DNA from: Brassica napus
Taxonomy: Eukaryota; Streptophyta; Magnoliopsida; Brassicales; Brassicaceae
Assembly: GCF_020379485.1 (NCBI RefSeq)
Contig: NC_063452.1
Span: 13,123,065 to 13,187,064 of the forward strand
Length of the DNA stretch: 64,000 bases
Reading direction: 5' to 3'
Shown piece by piece: positions 33,241 to 45,727 of the stretch. Position 1 is the first letter of the stretch, and every line of letters begins with the position of its first letter. Both the position numbers and the translations under genes were made by a program. The notes under the pieces are model-generated. The model did no database searches. It had not been told where the DNA came from and worked only from the letters and a program-made list of their open reading frames with translations.

Positions 33241-34114
33241 TAAAAAAAACCTAGAGAAAATATGTAAAGTCTTTTGATAAAATATAATCTTTTCAAATTT
33301 CAAAAAAGAAAATCTGACACATATTCAAAGTTAGTCTTTAAAAGCTTTTATTCGAAAAGTAAAATTTCAAATCAAAGGAAACTTTAAACCCAGATTACAA
33401 CAAAATTAATCCAATAACACTACCAATACACTATCTTTTATTGTCGTAGTTATTAAAAATTTCTATATAAAATAACATCATTTGTTTTCTCTTTGCGGTG
33501 GCAACCGTATGGTAATGGTGTTTGCAGCAGTGCTGGCGACAAATTAAACACATAAAGGAACTGGTGAAGGGTTTTTGATAAAAAAAAAGGAACTGGTGAA
33601 GGGTTAACATCTTTTTGGGTCGGTTAGACCATGCTATTATTATTAAGGCTTGTATTGTAGTAGAAAACCTAGTACGGAGGTATAGCTATCCAAATAGTGA
33701 AAAGACTGCATTATAATGAATTGGCGTCGTGATATTGAAAAGAAATGCTCATGACATCACTATATACACAGTGGATTCCAGCTTTCCATTCACAAAATTA
33801 TCATTTGTTGTTTTTTTTTTTTTGTCATCATTTGTTGTATTAATATAAGTTTTTTGTTCTTTTTCCTGTTTAAAATATCATTTTCCATGGTTGTATTTGG
33901 TTGCTTATTCATTCCGCAACCTTTCGGCCAAAATATAGCATCAGAAGAAGTTTTTAACTTAGTAATAGTATTATTTATCTAGCAAATTTATGGTTTGTGG
34001 TCAACATATTTGTTTTTTTTGTAAGCACAATATGTTCAAACCAGCTAATAAGATTTAGAATGTTCATACTACCTAGACTAGAATCAATATGCAACTTTTT
34101 TTTTTGGTTTATTA
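33241..34114. other. Stretch without a recognisable gene
   Basis: AT-rich. A small direct repeat (GGAACTGGTGAAGGGTT twice, about 33557-33606) is separated by a poly-A tract. This is the target region of the CACTA element. Confidence 0.5.
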
Positions 34115-34117
34115 TAT

Positions 34118-34575
34118 CACTACAAGAAAACTGCGCGATACCGATGGACAAATCCGTCATAATCTCGTCGGGAAAGCCGCATACCGATGGAATACCGACG
34201 AAAAATGTCCGTCGGTATCATCTCGTCGGTATACAGATATTCGTCGGAAATTTGTCGGTAAATACCGACGAACATATTTCGTCGGCAAATACCGACGAAA
34301 GTATTCCGTCGGTTTTTATCTAAAATTTCCGACGATACGTATCCGTCGGTATTTATAGAGAATACCGACGACGAGAATTCGTCGGAATTTAAAAAAAACC
34401 GACAAAGGGTGTTCATCGGAATATTCAGAAAATGCCGACGAAAAGATTCCGTCGGTAATTGAAAATAAAACCGACGACTTTATTCCGTCGGAATATCATG
34501 AATATACCGATGGATCTTAGTCGTCGGAAAAATGTAGAAATTCCGACGGATAACTCTATCCGTCGGTATTCCTTT
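34118..34575. repeat. Left terminal and subterminal repeats of the CACTA element
   Basis: CACTACAAGAAAAC at the tip, then well over a dozen direct and inverted copies of the CCGACGAA-type motif (variants with GATGG or GACGG) up to about 34570. Confidence 0.9.
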
Positions 34576-34725
34576 TTTAATTAAAAAAATAATTTTTATA
34601 ATTCTTAATTTAATTTCATGAAAAAATTGATAATTTCTTAAAAACATTATAGATATATAAATTCAACATTATTATACATTAAAGTTATAAAAAGTAATAA
34701 AAAGTTTTTGAAAATTAAAAAACAA

Positions 34726-36227
34726 CTAAAAGTCTTCACCGAATCGGGTCCTAAACTTCTGCAACAAGGTCTGGGTGAGAACATTGTTTTCCTCCATAGT
34801 CATTCGGTTTTGCTGGAGCTCAACCCGGATTTCAGCATTGTCTTGCTTCAGGAACTCAATCTCCGTATCCTTGGTCTTAATCTGCTCCATAAGCTCATCA
34901 ACGAGTGGATAGTGAGCTGAAGAAGAAGAAGAAGCCCCTCCGGTCGAACGAGCCAATCCAACATAACGGCCCTTTTTCTTTGGAACAGCCTGAATGAGAA
35001 ATAACAAATACATATCACACACATACGCACGCACACACACATATCACACATACATAGCAAAAATAAATTAGAATGTACCTCGAGAACAAGGTTGTTGAGT
35101 TGCTCTACGGTTAAGGAGTTGGAAGATGCAGAATCGCCTTCTTCACACATAGAAGCTTGAGTCGCGAGGAGATCCACTTTTCGATTTTCCACGACCTGGA
35201 TTACGCCCTTAATAAGTCCATCCTGAATCTCCCCAGTCTTCTTGTTGGTATAGGCGTTCTTCATCAGGGTAAAATCATCTACGGGAACTCCACCGTTTTC
35301 CTTCATCTAAAAACAATATATTTAGTATCACATATTTAAAAATGAATAAGAAAATCAGATTAGAAACTTACTAGCTGAAGTGCTCGGGTCTGTAAACTTG
35401 TTGCCCCTAAGTTGTGGACAAACATCCCTTTCCCGCCACGCCCGCTACACCGATTTTGCGAGTTGATTGTCGACAAAGACTTTGTATCATCTTTCGTCCA
35501 ATGAGCACACAAATCCCGCCAAACGTCTGGGTTGATGTGCTTTGGGACCTCGCCAACATCGAATTTTTGCTTCCACTCATTGATCCGCTTGGTGTAGTGC
35601 GAAGCTGCTTTGCGGCGGAAAACAATTTTCACTTGTTCTGTAATCCCTGATTCCCAAGTGAACTCTTGCTGCAAAATAAATACAAATTTTTTTTAGAAAG
35701 TTACAATTGTAGAAATTTTTTTTATAATATTAAAAATTGACAACGTATACCGCAAATTGCCGAAACCAAAGTTCTTGATCTTCTTGAGGCATGTCATAGA
35801 AAGTTGGATAACCACGCTTTAGCATCGTGTACTCCATCCTAAGAAGGCTGTTGGTGATACCATTGCCAGACAAATCAAACCTACGAAATAAAACCAAACA
35901 CAATTAAATGTAAAAGATGAATATAAAATGAAAGAACCTTTTAAAACAAATACTTACCAAGTGGTGTTTGGGACAATAAGATAATTTGGATCAAGGCGCT
36001 GAAGCGATTCTCGGCCAGGTTGCCTAACTAACTCCGCAACAGTCATCGTAGTAGGCAATCCTCCTCCTCTTGAACTTTGAGAAGGGCCGGAAGCTACAGA
36101 AGGGGGGGTGCGGGCTGCTAGAGGGGTGGGGGCTGCTGGAGGAGTGGTAGCTGCAACTGGGCTACTAGCGGGTGACGTACTCTGAGTACTCTGAGTGACT
36201 GAAGAAGTACCCCGGCGAGAACGACGT
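34726..36227 (-). CDS. CACTA second gene, TNPA-like (Transposase_24/Ptta type)
   Basis: Accessory protein of plant CACTA elements, by analogy TNPA, which binds subterminal repeats and assists excision. Exons traced on the minus strand are 35960-36227 (5' part), 35751-35880, 35372-35668, 35079-35306 and 34726-34989, with matching phases and no internal stop. The first part is Ser/Pro/Thr-rich. Then come a block with TVAELVRQPGRESLQRLDP, TFYDMPQEDQELWFRQFA, a Lys-rich helix (VKIVFRRKAASHY), and a C-terminal coiled-coil-like region (DELMEQIKTKDTEIEFLKQ). The exon with the start codon is not fixed. A donor-like GTATGT on the minus strand near 36549 suggests the leader lies in the palindromic region upstream. 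Confidence 0.8.
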
Positions 36228-36559
36228 CTAAGTAACCGACGGATTACGGTTTAGAGTTTACACAGGGTGTCGGAATTATTTATATTTGTTATACGACTTT
36301 CTAAAACCGATATATTATGTTATATAATCATAAAACATTCTCAAAAAATGTTATAAATTTATTTGAGTGTTACAATTTCTGAGAACTGGCACAAGCCAAC
36401 TTAAAAGTGTATGTTGTTGTTCGAACAGTTTTGATTGAATGATTATATATATGTCATGTTCAAAGTTTTAAAACTGTGAGAATACAATGGGTAGATTTGT
36501 TGTCTGATGTTATATATGATATTTAATACAACTGTAAAAAAAACATACCTGTAAGAAAC

Positions 36560-36832
36560 CGAAACTCTAAATCGATAATGTCCGTCGGTATTCCGTCGGT
36601 ATTTACCGACGCATTTCCGACGAACCCCTCAAATTCTAGGTGTTCGTCGGAAATCCGTCGGTATTTACCGACGGAATACCGACGAACCCCTAGAATTTGA
36701 GATGTTCGTCGGAAATCCGTCGGTATTTACCGACGCATTTCCGACAAAACCCTCAAATTCTATGGGTTCGTCGGAAATGCGTCGGTAAATACCGACGGAA
36801 TACCGACGGACATTATCAATTTAGAGTTTCAG
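36560..36832. repeat. Large palindrome of subterminal-type motifs inside the CACTA
   Basis: The left arm begins GAAACTCTAAATCGATAATG and the right arm ends CATTATCAATTTAGAGTTTC, its near-perfect inverse. Between them TTCGTCGG/CCGACGAA and CCTCAAATTCTA blocks alternate in inverted order. The whole roughly 270 bp can fold into a long hairpin. It lies between the two genes, 5' of the second one. Confidence 0.88.
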
Positions 36833-36989
36833 TTCGATTTTTGTTTTACAACTGTTAGATTTTTAAATCAACAAATCTAATTTTTTTTTTAAAATTTTAA
36901 AGTATACAACGTTTCAAACCTATAATTTGTTTTTAGAAGAAATCTACAATGTTTAAAAATAATTTGCATATACATTCATAAAAGAGTAT

Positions 36990-39900
36990 CTACTCTGCAT
37001 CTGAGGAATTATCTGATGATGAACATGATGAATCTGAATCGTCTTCGTCAAACTCTCCAATCTCGCCGTCCTCTTCGGTTAATTGTTGTTGTAGTGGATC
37101 AAATACTCCTTGTACTCGGCTTCTGGGATTTATTGACATGACAACGATCCAAGGATCGTTCCTTTGCCTAATCCGCGGATAACGAATATAGCAAACCTGA
37201 AAAATTATAAATTATATAAGTCGAAGTAATTATATATGATTACTTCCGATGGAAAATATATTTCAACATACATACCTGGTCAGCTTGTGAAGCAAGAATG
37301 AATGGATCGTAAAAATCCAGTCGTCGTCGCGAATGTACAGATGTAACACCGAATGCGTCAGTGCTTACTCCGCGACCAATAACTTTGTCGTACCACTCAC
37401 AGTTGAAGACAATACATCTCATGCCAATCATTCCCGGGTACTGAATTTCCAAAATCTCGCGTACGTTACCGTAGTACACATCGTCTCCGGATGACGAAGA
37501 AACCCCACAATCAACTGTTCTCCTTACAGTATTTTCCTTAAGAACTCTGAATGCATATGCTCGAGTGCAATATCTCGGATATGACTTCGCAACAAACTTT
37601 GGACCACAAACTATCTCACGTAACCAATCTTTAGGTGGGTGCCCAGTAGCTAAACAATGGCTTACCTATAAAAACAAAAAAAAATGTTTTCTTTCATTAA
37701 AAGATAATAAGTAAAATGATTAGTTACCACTAATTACTGAGTAGACACTTACATAATCAGAAAGCCATGTTGCAAAGTTGTTTTGCTTGAGTTGTTCGAG
37801 TTGTTCTTCGGTCGCATCCGGGTACTTTAAGCGCATCTCTGCCAAGTAAATACTGTAAAAAACACAAAATGTTAGATATGTGTCAAAAATATTGCAAATA
37901 ATTCATAGTTTTAAATCTATGTACCTCTCATATTCAAGAATGTCTTCACAGTTTGTAAGCAAATATGTGTGCAAATGAGCATGCTCAGCCACTGTAAGTA
38001 TCCGGTCCGTTGACTTTCCACTATGTCGTCCAATTTGTGTAAACATGTTTGGCACATAAACATAATAAGTTGCCCTTTCACCTCTATCATCATGCCGTGC
38101 AGGTCTTCGACTTTTTGTTCGAACTTCTGATGGAAAGTAGTATTCAGCAAAGTTTGAGGTTTCCTCATTGATGCACTGAGACACTATTGATCCCTCCACC
38201 TTGCTTAAATTCTTGACCTTCTTCTTCAGATGAAACATAAACCGTTCGTACAAATACATCCACCTGTACTGCACGGGACCACCGAGTGCCGCTTCTCTCG
38301 CAAGATGAATAGCAAGATGCTCCATAACATCAAAAAATGATGGAGGAAATATCTTCTCGAGGTTGCAAAGGATCACCGGTATTTTAACTTCCAAATTGCG
38401 AATACCATCTGATGTGAGTGATCTCGAGCATAAATCACGGAAGAAAGCACTTATCCCTACATACACGAAGAAAACAAATTCCATAAGCATATATATATAT
38501 AAGCATTAAAAAATAATATGACAATTAATTTAACTATGTTAAATTTTAAAGTACCTGCGATTGCTTCGTGGACATTTCGTGGCAATAGTGCGGAAAACGC
38601 AAAAGGAAGGAGGCGCTGCATCATTACATGACAATCATGGCTCTTCAAGCCAGTAAACTTCCCTTCACTTTTGTCAACACAATTACGCAAACTTGATGCA
38701 TAACCGTCTGGAAATTTAACACTGTGTGTTATCCAATCAAAAAACTCTTCTTTTGCAGTTGCATCCAGTCGATATATGGGAATATGACCTTTACCGTGCT
38801 CATCAACATGAAGTTCGGGACGAGCACAAATATCAACCAAATCCAGTCTTGACTTCAAGTTATCCTTTGTCTTGCCTTGGACATCAAGGATGGTGTTCAT
38901 CAAATTGTCGAAAAAGTTCTTCTCAATATGCATGACATCTAAACAGTGCCGCAACAAATGAGTCTCCCAATAGGGCAAATCCCAGAAGATACTTTTCTTA
39001 TGCCAATTATGATTTTCCCCTACACCATAAATCGGTTCATGTCCGTTTCCACCCACGTCTGGCGTTCTATCTGCACCAAAATCTCTTAATTGTTCCTTCA
39101 ACTTTTTGCCACTTACTTCTTCAGGTGGACTGTCAAACACCCTCTTGTTCTTTGTAAACAATGTCTTACTCTTACGATATGGATGATCGTGTGGTAGAAA
39201 TCTCCTGTGACAGTCAAACCAACACGTTTTCCGACCATTTTTTAGTTGGAAAGCATCTGTGTTGTCTTGGTAATAAGGACATGATAGCCTCCCATGTGTG
39301 GTCCATCCAGATAACATACCATATGCTGGAAAATCACTTATTGTCCACATAAGTACTGCTCGCATCTGAAAATTCTCTTTCCGCGAAACATCGTATGTAT
39401 GAACACCGTGCTCCCATAATAATTGCAGCTCATATATCAATGGCTGAAGAAATACATCCAGTGATCTCTTAGGATGATCTGGCCCGGGAACGAGAATTGA
39501 GAGGAACAAAAACTCCCGTCGCATACACAAATGTGGTGGTAAGTTGTAAGGTGTCAAGATTACCGGCCACAATGAATATTGTCTTCCATGCTTTCCAAAT
39601 GGGCTGAAACCATCTGTGCATAATGCAAGATACACATTTCTTACCTCAGATGCAAATTCTGGATATGTTGATTGAAAATGCTTCCACGCCTCTGCATCGG
39701 AAGGATGTGTTATCTCACCATTTGTTAAGTGCTCTGCATGCCATCTCATTGGTTCTGCTGTTCGTTCAGACTGATATAACCTCTTTAATCTTTCAGTCAA
39801 CGGCAAATACCACATTCGTTTGTATGGCACCGGAACTCTTCCACTCGTATCCTGATAACGAGGTTTCCGACAGAATTTACAATTCTCCCTGTTCTCATCT

Positions 39901-40676
39901 GCTCTCCAGTAAATCATGCAGTTATCGATGCATACATCTATCACCTGATATGGTAAGCCAAGACCAGCGACCAATTTTTGTACCTCATAATATGAGCCAG
40001 GTGCAAGATTATCTTCTGGTAGAACATCTCTAACAAAATCTGCAATCGCATCCACACATTCTTCAGCCAAATTATAGTCAGTCTTTAGCGCCATCAATCG
40101 ACTTGCGGATGATAAAGGTGAATGCCCATCTTTACATCCTTGATACAATGGCTGCTTAGCTGCATCTAACATTTCAAAAAATCTTCTCGCTTCTAGATTG
40201 GGTTGTTCTCGTTCTCCTTCCTCTTCACATGGGAAATTTTCTAAATTGGGTTGTTCTTGTCTATCTCCTTCCTCTTCACCCGACGGTAAATTTTCTCCAT
40301 ATGCATCATATACCATCTGAACAGTCCCTACCCCAAAATCTACATTTGTGGTAGGTTCATCTAACCTATCGGCAGTTTGAGGTTCGCTACTACTACCATA
40401 CTCAAATCTTTCTCCATGAAGATACCAAATCTTATAACCACGTGTAAATCCTTTCAAATATAAATGACTCCATACTTCCATTTTTTTGACACGGATATTA
40501 TTCTTACAAGTAGAACATGGACATAATAAATACTTACTTGTTCTTGCTTCCGGTTGACTTTGAACCACCCCCATGAATTCTTGAATACCACGTGTGTATT
40601 CCTCCGTAAGTAAATTTGTATTTGGATCCATATGAGGTTGATCTAACCAAGAACGGAAATTATAAGGAGTACCCAT
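36990..40676 (-). CDS. TNP2-type CACTA transposase, intact
   Basis: Catalytic transposase that cuts and joins the element's ends in the nucleus. Five exons (38555-40676, 37925-38456, 37753-37852, 37276-37665 and 36990-37196) join in frame to 1,116 codons plus TAG, all with GT-AG borders. Domain order is that of plant CACTA proteins. First is the transposase-associated N-terminal domain with paired Cys (CPCSTCKN) around residues 50-75. Next is the long tnp2 domain (MWYLPLTERLKRLYQS, then RHCLDVMHIEKNFFDN). DUF4218 follows (KIPVILCNLEKIFPPSFFDV, then ALGGPVQYRWMYLYERFM). DUF4216 is near the end (IVFNCEWYD), before an acidic Asp/Ser tail. The start MGTPYNFRSW follows the right subterminal repeats. 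No stop or frameshift was found. Confidence 0.93.
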
Positions 40677-40739
40677 AATTTATATTGTTTTGTTGTGATT
40701 TGAATGAATGAAGGAGAGGTCGTATTTATAATGAATTTG

Positions 40740-41250
40740 GAAAACTTCCCGACGGCAAATATTCGTCGGTATTCCGTCGGGAATAATAACGGCTAAATTA
40801 ACGTACAAAACCCGTCGGTGTTCCGTCGGTAATTTAAACGGATACTAACGGCTACATAATTCGTCGGTATTTCGTCGGGAAGTGCAACGGCTGCAAATTC
40901 GTCGGTATTCCATCGGGAAGTGAAAGGGTGTTCAATCCGTCGGTAATCCGTCGGAATATACCGACGGAATTCTGACCGAGTTCCAAAATTGTCGGTACTG
41001 CGTCGGTATTTCGTCGGTATGTGTCAACTTTTTGCAACGGTCATATTTTTGTCAGTTTTTTGTCGGTTTTCTGTCGGGATCGTATGACCAAATACCGACG
41101 AAATTAGTCTGTCAGTATTTTCCGACGCAGTTCCGACGAATTTGCCGAAATAGATTTCCGACAAATTTTCGTCGGAATTCCGTTGGAAAATCCTGACCGA
41201 TTTTTTTCGGTCGGTTTTTCCGTCGGTATTATCCGTGTTTTCTTGTAGTG
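40740..41250. repeat. Right terminal and subterminal repeats of the CACTA element
   Basis: Dense TTCGTCGGTATT-type repeats upstream of the transposase ATG, ending in the inverted tip GTTTTCTTGTAGTG. This stretch also has to hold the transposase promoter. Confidence 0.9.
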
Positions 41251-43039
41251 TATTATGACTTTGCCCATAAATTGGTTGATTTTATTTTGGAAAATTGGTC
41301 TGAATGACCATGAAAAAAGACATAATTCACTAAATAACCAAATACCCTAGATTTTCGATACACCAATTCCACTTTATGTAATAATGGTGTTTTGCCCTCA
41401 GTGATGACCGGTGAAACCTGAAGAAAATAAAAATAAAAAATCCTAGTTATTAGCTGTTTCAAGTTACTCGTGGCGTAATTATATTCACATCTTTCCTTTT
41501 ACCTTTATTTGGTAAATTTTGAGTAATTGATCCACAGTTTTCTCCACCTCTTCGAACTACGTTTCCTCCTCACCATCGCCACCGTCTCTGTTCTCTGAGT
41601 TTATTTCTTTCTCTAACTGTGTTGCAAAGGGACATCGTCTCCACTTCGGGAATCTATTGCGAGAAGACGTAGTGACAGTCCAATCGGCGAGAAGGAGCAC
41701 ACTGACCCTTTTCCCATTCACATCGGCGCTTTGTCTCAGATCTGTTGTAATACTGTAAGTTCTAGGGTGTGTGCTTTAGATTTTATTCTTGTGATGCTCT
41801 TTTTTCCTATTTGGGATGTAGTCCAGCCTAGTCGAATCTAAATTGTTAAATATAAACCTTACTTTGGGTTGCATGTCGGATCTAGTAGACCGAGGTCACC
41901 GAATCGATTTAGGGTTGAACTTTTACCAATTTGTCTTACTCATCTGTTTACATCGAAGTCTATGATAATTTTGTTTGGAATCGAGACAAACATAGTATAT
42001 GTAAAACTAATTGATCGGTCTATGCTATATGACATGGTATAGCTTAAATTGTTAATCATTCACGTACCCTTCTGTTTTTCACTTCTTTATGATGTAGAAA
42101 CAATCATAAGGTACTTAGAATTTATATTCCATTCAATGTACTTTTGTGTTCAAGTTATATGTATATATACAATACTATATCAAATAGAAATAATTATCTT
42201 GTTTATGTATCGAGTGTAGTTCACTCCTCGCAAATGGTAATGTATAACAATTCCATTCTATGTAACCATGTGTACCATGTCATATATAGATTTACTATTC
42301 CATATAAATAGAAATGCTTGTCTTGTGCTATGTATTGACTGTAGTTTGCTCATGTCATATTTTCTTTGTGATTCCAAGACAAAAACATTTGGCTTATAAT
42401 AAATGTTTTTATAGAACTAAGCGACTTTGGCTTTGTATAGGTTGCTCCGCTGTATTTACACTTATTATGTTATAAATGCACGCCGTTGGGATGGAATTGA
42501 AGTGTATGGCTTTCACTGAAAAAAATATTTGTGTAGCTGCAGAGAACTACTTGATTGAAACACTGGCACTGTGTCAAGCCGGAGCACTCACCCATGATGT
42601 GTAGACATGGGTTTATGGTTTCTAAGCATTGTTTTTATGTTATACCTTTGCTTCTTGTTTTTAGATACTACCATCTAAACTACCTCCGTGTTGTAGTAAT
42701 GTTTTATGCAGTGACTCCAACTCTATATATCTTCTTCCATTTCGTTGCATACACTGGAAGAATGAAATCATATTCCATATGCGTAAATAGTGTTTCACTA
42801 ACTGCGTATAGTACATACACTATCTTCAAATAGTTAACACAATTACTCAGCTCGACATGGCAATATACGCTTCTATAACACATATTTGCCATATAACATT
42901 ATTATGACATCAAATAAAACATAATACAATGTGATGTTGAATGGAATGATATTCATATGATGTTGTATGTTCTACTTTCTTTCTCTAATTCCCTCAATCT
43001 TCATTTCTTTCGCTACAGTCAATTTGAATTTGGTGTAAG

Positions 43040-43500
43040 CATTACCTCTTTCCCTGCAATCATAAACACTTAAAAATGTGAACAATATGTATTATGCTAT
43101 TTATTTTGTCACATTTTCTATTATATATGCTAATGTAGAATGGAAACAGATCTTATTGGCATTTCAGATTTGGATTTAGTTTATGGAAGATTGGGGTTGA
43201 CATTCGATTAGGGTTTATATTTCTATGTAGGGCTTAGAGATAAGTGGCTAGGTTTAGTTTATGAAAGATTGGGGTTGACATTGAGTTAGGGTATATACTT
43301 CCATGTAGGGTTTAGTAAATTAAGATTGAGATAGGATTATGGTTATATTTCCGTGTAGGGTTTAGTGATTACCTTCATCCCTGTAATCATAGATACCTCA
43401 AAATTTGAACAATATATATGCAATGTGCTATATCGTTTGTTACATTTTCTATTATATATGATCATGTAGAATGGAAATGCATGTTACTTACATTTTAGTT
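43040..43500 (+). repeat. Degenerate direct repeats
   Basis: A block with TGCAATCATAAACACT, TTGAACAATAT-like and ACATTTTCTATTATATATG at about 43050-43160 recurs diverged at about 43375-43490. Between them the unit AAGATTGGGGTTGACATT, then TAGGGTTTATATTTC, is repeated about three times. Non-coding. Confidence 0.65.
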
Positions 43501-44963
43501 TATACTCCGTGTTGGGTAATCCTTGCTTTCTTCACCTTCTTGGTTTTGAGTTCCTTCGGATGGACTTACAGTGGTAATTAGATGGAATACAACATTTATT
43601 GGTACACGTTCTAATTTACACCACTTGTTTAACTCTGCACAGTAAAACATCTCTAATAACTTCACCTATTTACGTGGCTTCCTCCTAATCCTTTATATGG
43701 AATAGTTGTAATCCATTAGTGGCCATTTACTGCAGGGAATACGTCATCATCTCTGCACAACCGCACACATCAGCGTCTACGTAAGTGGTTATTTTGGGTC
43801 ATGTGCATACACCTTATCTAGTTTATGTAGTTCATGTGGAATGGAAAGAAGATTCTTCGCATGTATCTATTTACGTTCATAATATTCCATCTGAATCATG
43901 TCAAACGGAAAGTTCCGTCATCTAAATTGGACGGTTTTACTGAACTCGGCTTGACTTTATGTAAACCATTTCGTATTTTACTTTCACCATGCACCTTATC
44001 ACGGTTCTGAAATTGAGAACACCATCACTCCATTGTAAATGAACTTACAATAATCCATTCCACGTACATGACGTAGTATGGAAAGCAATACAATCGGAAT
44101 AGGATTTATGGCATCATCTTCAGATCGCCATTATGTTAACAGAGTTTCTATCTCTCTCACATCTGTTCGTCACTACTCTTGATTTATATCCTCCCGCATA
44201 CGTGCTCAAGACAGTTGTGCACAACGATCCCTATTATATGTGATTGTTACAGTGGCAGACAAACCCTACACGTCGTTCACTTAATAACAACGAACCGGCA
44301 ACCTGTTATGGTAAGGGGCATAACCGGGTGAAATCAAGCCAAAAAGTCTGACAATGAATTACGTCAAAATTATTGTTACTTTCTTCGTTTGTCTTTCAAA
44401 TCTGGCTATCTCGCCAATAAGCCCTTTTATTTTCACAATTTTAAACGTCATTGGTTAGCAAACAAAAACCTAAAATGACAGTCTATCTCAATGAATGTTT
44501 GGGCTAGCTTTTTAAAGAAATAATTTGTTACCTACACATTTAATATGATACTAAAATATATTTGACTCAGATAGTTTCAAGGTTTAGAGGGTGGTAAACT
44601 TTTGTAGGATATATTGACGGACAATCAAAGGTAATTTTTTTTTACGGTTCATATCAAGGTTCTTACGAATACATTACCATTTATTTGCTATGCATTAAGC
44701 TTTACATATGCCTTGCTTCTATTTGGTAAGTAGGCATGGATTCTTGGTAATATGCAGAAGCTGTATGAGACTGTCAAGAAAGCTCACCTGGTTGTCCAAG
44801 TAGAGATTGTTCGTATGCAGAAAGAGTTTGCTCTGGGTGTCCCCTATTAACCAACCCTACACATTACTAAGCTTTCAGGTTAATAATAATTAAAATGGTA
44901 TAGGGTCACAAAACAATGTCTGACACTAAATAAAACTCCCAAAACATCACAAATATAAATTAT

Positions 44964-45148
44964 CAGGGAGCTGGCCTGCTGAGTAAAACTCTTGGATCAC
45001 TTAGTACAGATTTAAAGGATCGGAGATTTGATTCTCGTTAGAAAATGTATGTTCTCCAAGGAGAAGTTAATTTAACATGGTTTGAGCTTATCCTGAGAAG
45101 ATGTACGTGCTTTCAGATCTAAATTTTCTTAGTTATTCAAAAAAAAAG
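44964..45148 (+). mobile_element. Candidate SINE, plus strand
   Basis: About 185 bp starting CAGGGAGCTGGCCTGCTGAG, with an A-box-like TGGCCTGCTGAGT and a B-box-like GATTTGATTCTC about 50 bp later. It ends in an A-rich tail. AAATTAT occurs at both borders (44957-44963 and 45149-45155) as a possible short target duplication. The A box and duplication are weak, so this is tentative. Confidence 0.45.
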
Positions 45149-45486
45149 AAATTATATATGCAAATATTAAATATTTAGCAAAAATAACCTAATCTTGAGA
45201 AAATTACTAAAAGAATCTATCAACTGATTATTTTCAAAAAAGTGTTTGGTGCATATGACTTAACAACCTCAGAAATACAAAATGATTTAACAATAATAAT
45301 ATTTTGGATATAGGTATGGTTTAGATCCACGTCTTATACTTGGATGGTCAAAACAAGTATACCACGTCCGAGACACGTACGTTTACACAAGCCAGGTTTT
45401 CTACTTCTGGTCTTTCACTCGTTACTCGTACTTAGATCGTATAATATATTTATGTACATCAAGCAACGTTTTTCATTGGATTCCGT

Positions 45487-45727
45487 GTTCCAAGTTCCAC
45501 ATTGTCAGTTTAAATCATATAATATGTCTACTCGCCAGGCCGAGATTCACAATTGTCATATGCACGTTATCAAATGAGTGATAACTTATCACATGGTTAA
45601 ATAAAAATAATTCGTTGACAGAAAAACAACTGAATTAAATATCGGGAAAGAAGTAAAGAACTGTATATGCAATGTTTGTTAAGTAGATTAAAATGTGAAG
45701 TACAAATTTTGACGAAGAATAACATTC
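45487..45727 (+). repeat. 241 bp direct repeat, copy 1
   Basis: Nearly identical to 47531-47771, from GTTCCAAGTTCCACATTGTC to GAAGAATAACATTC, with the same length and a few substitutions. It does not start TG or end CA, so it is not an obvious LTR. Confidence 0.92.

Larger units (their letters stand above)
34118..41250 (-). mobile_element. Complete CACTA (En/Spm-type) transposon
   Basis: 7,133 bp flanked by TAT on both sides (34115-34117 and 41251-41253), the 3 bp duplication expected for CACTA elements. The terminal inverted repeats share CACTACAAGAAAAC. Both subterminal regions are packed with CCGACGAA/TTCGTCGG repeats, the presumed binding sites of the element's own DNA-binding protein. 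Two genes lie on the minus strand: a TNP2-type transposase (36990-40676) and a second protein (34726-36227). Both keep open frames through proper GT-AG introns, so the element may still be autonomous. Confidence 0.95.
41251..45486. other. Decayed MULE-like sequence, no intact gene
   Basis: GGAAAATTGGTCTGAATGAC at 41289 resembles the outer end of Mutator-like elements. About 41540-41760 is less AT-rich and ends in CTGTAAGT, a possible splice donor, as in a leader exon. Weak similarity to the inverted sequence at about 47390-47520 (around GCCCTCA and AACCGGTCAC-like blocks) suggests one old element spanning 41.3-47.5 kb that carried the DUF1985 gene. Ends and target duplication could not be confirmed. 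Confidence 0.35.
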
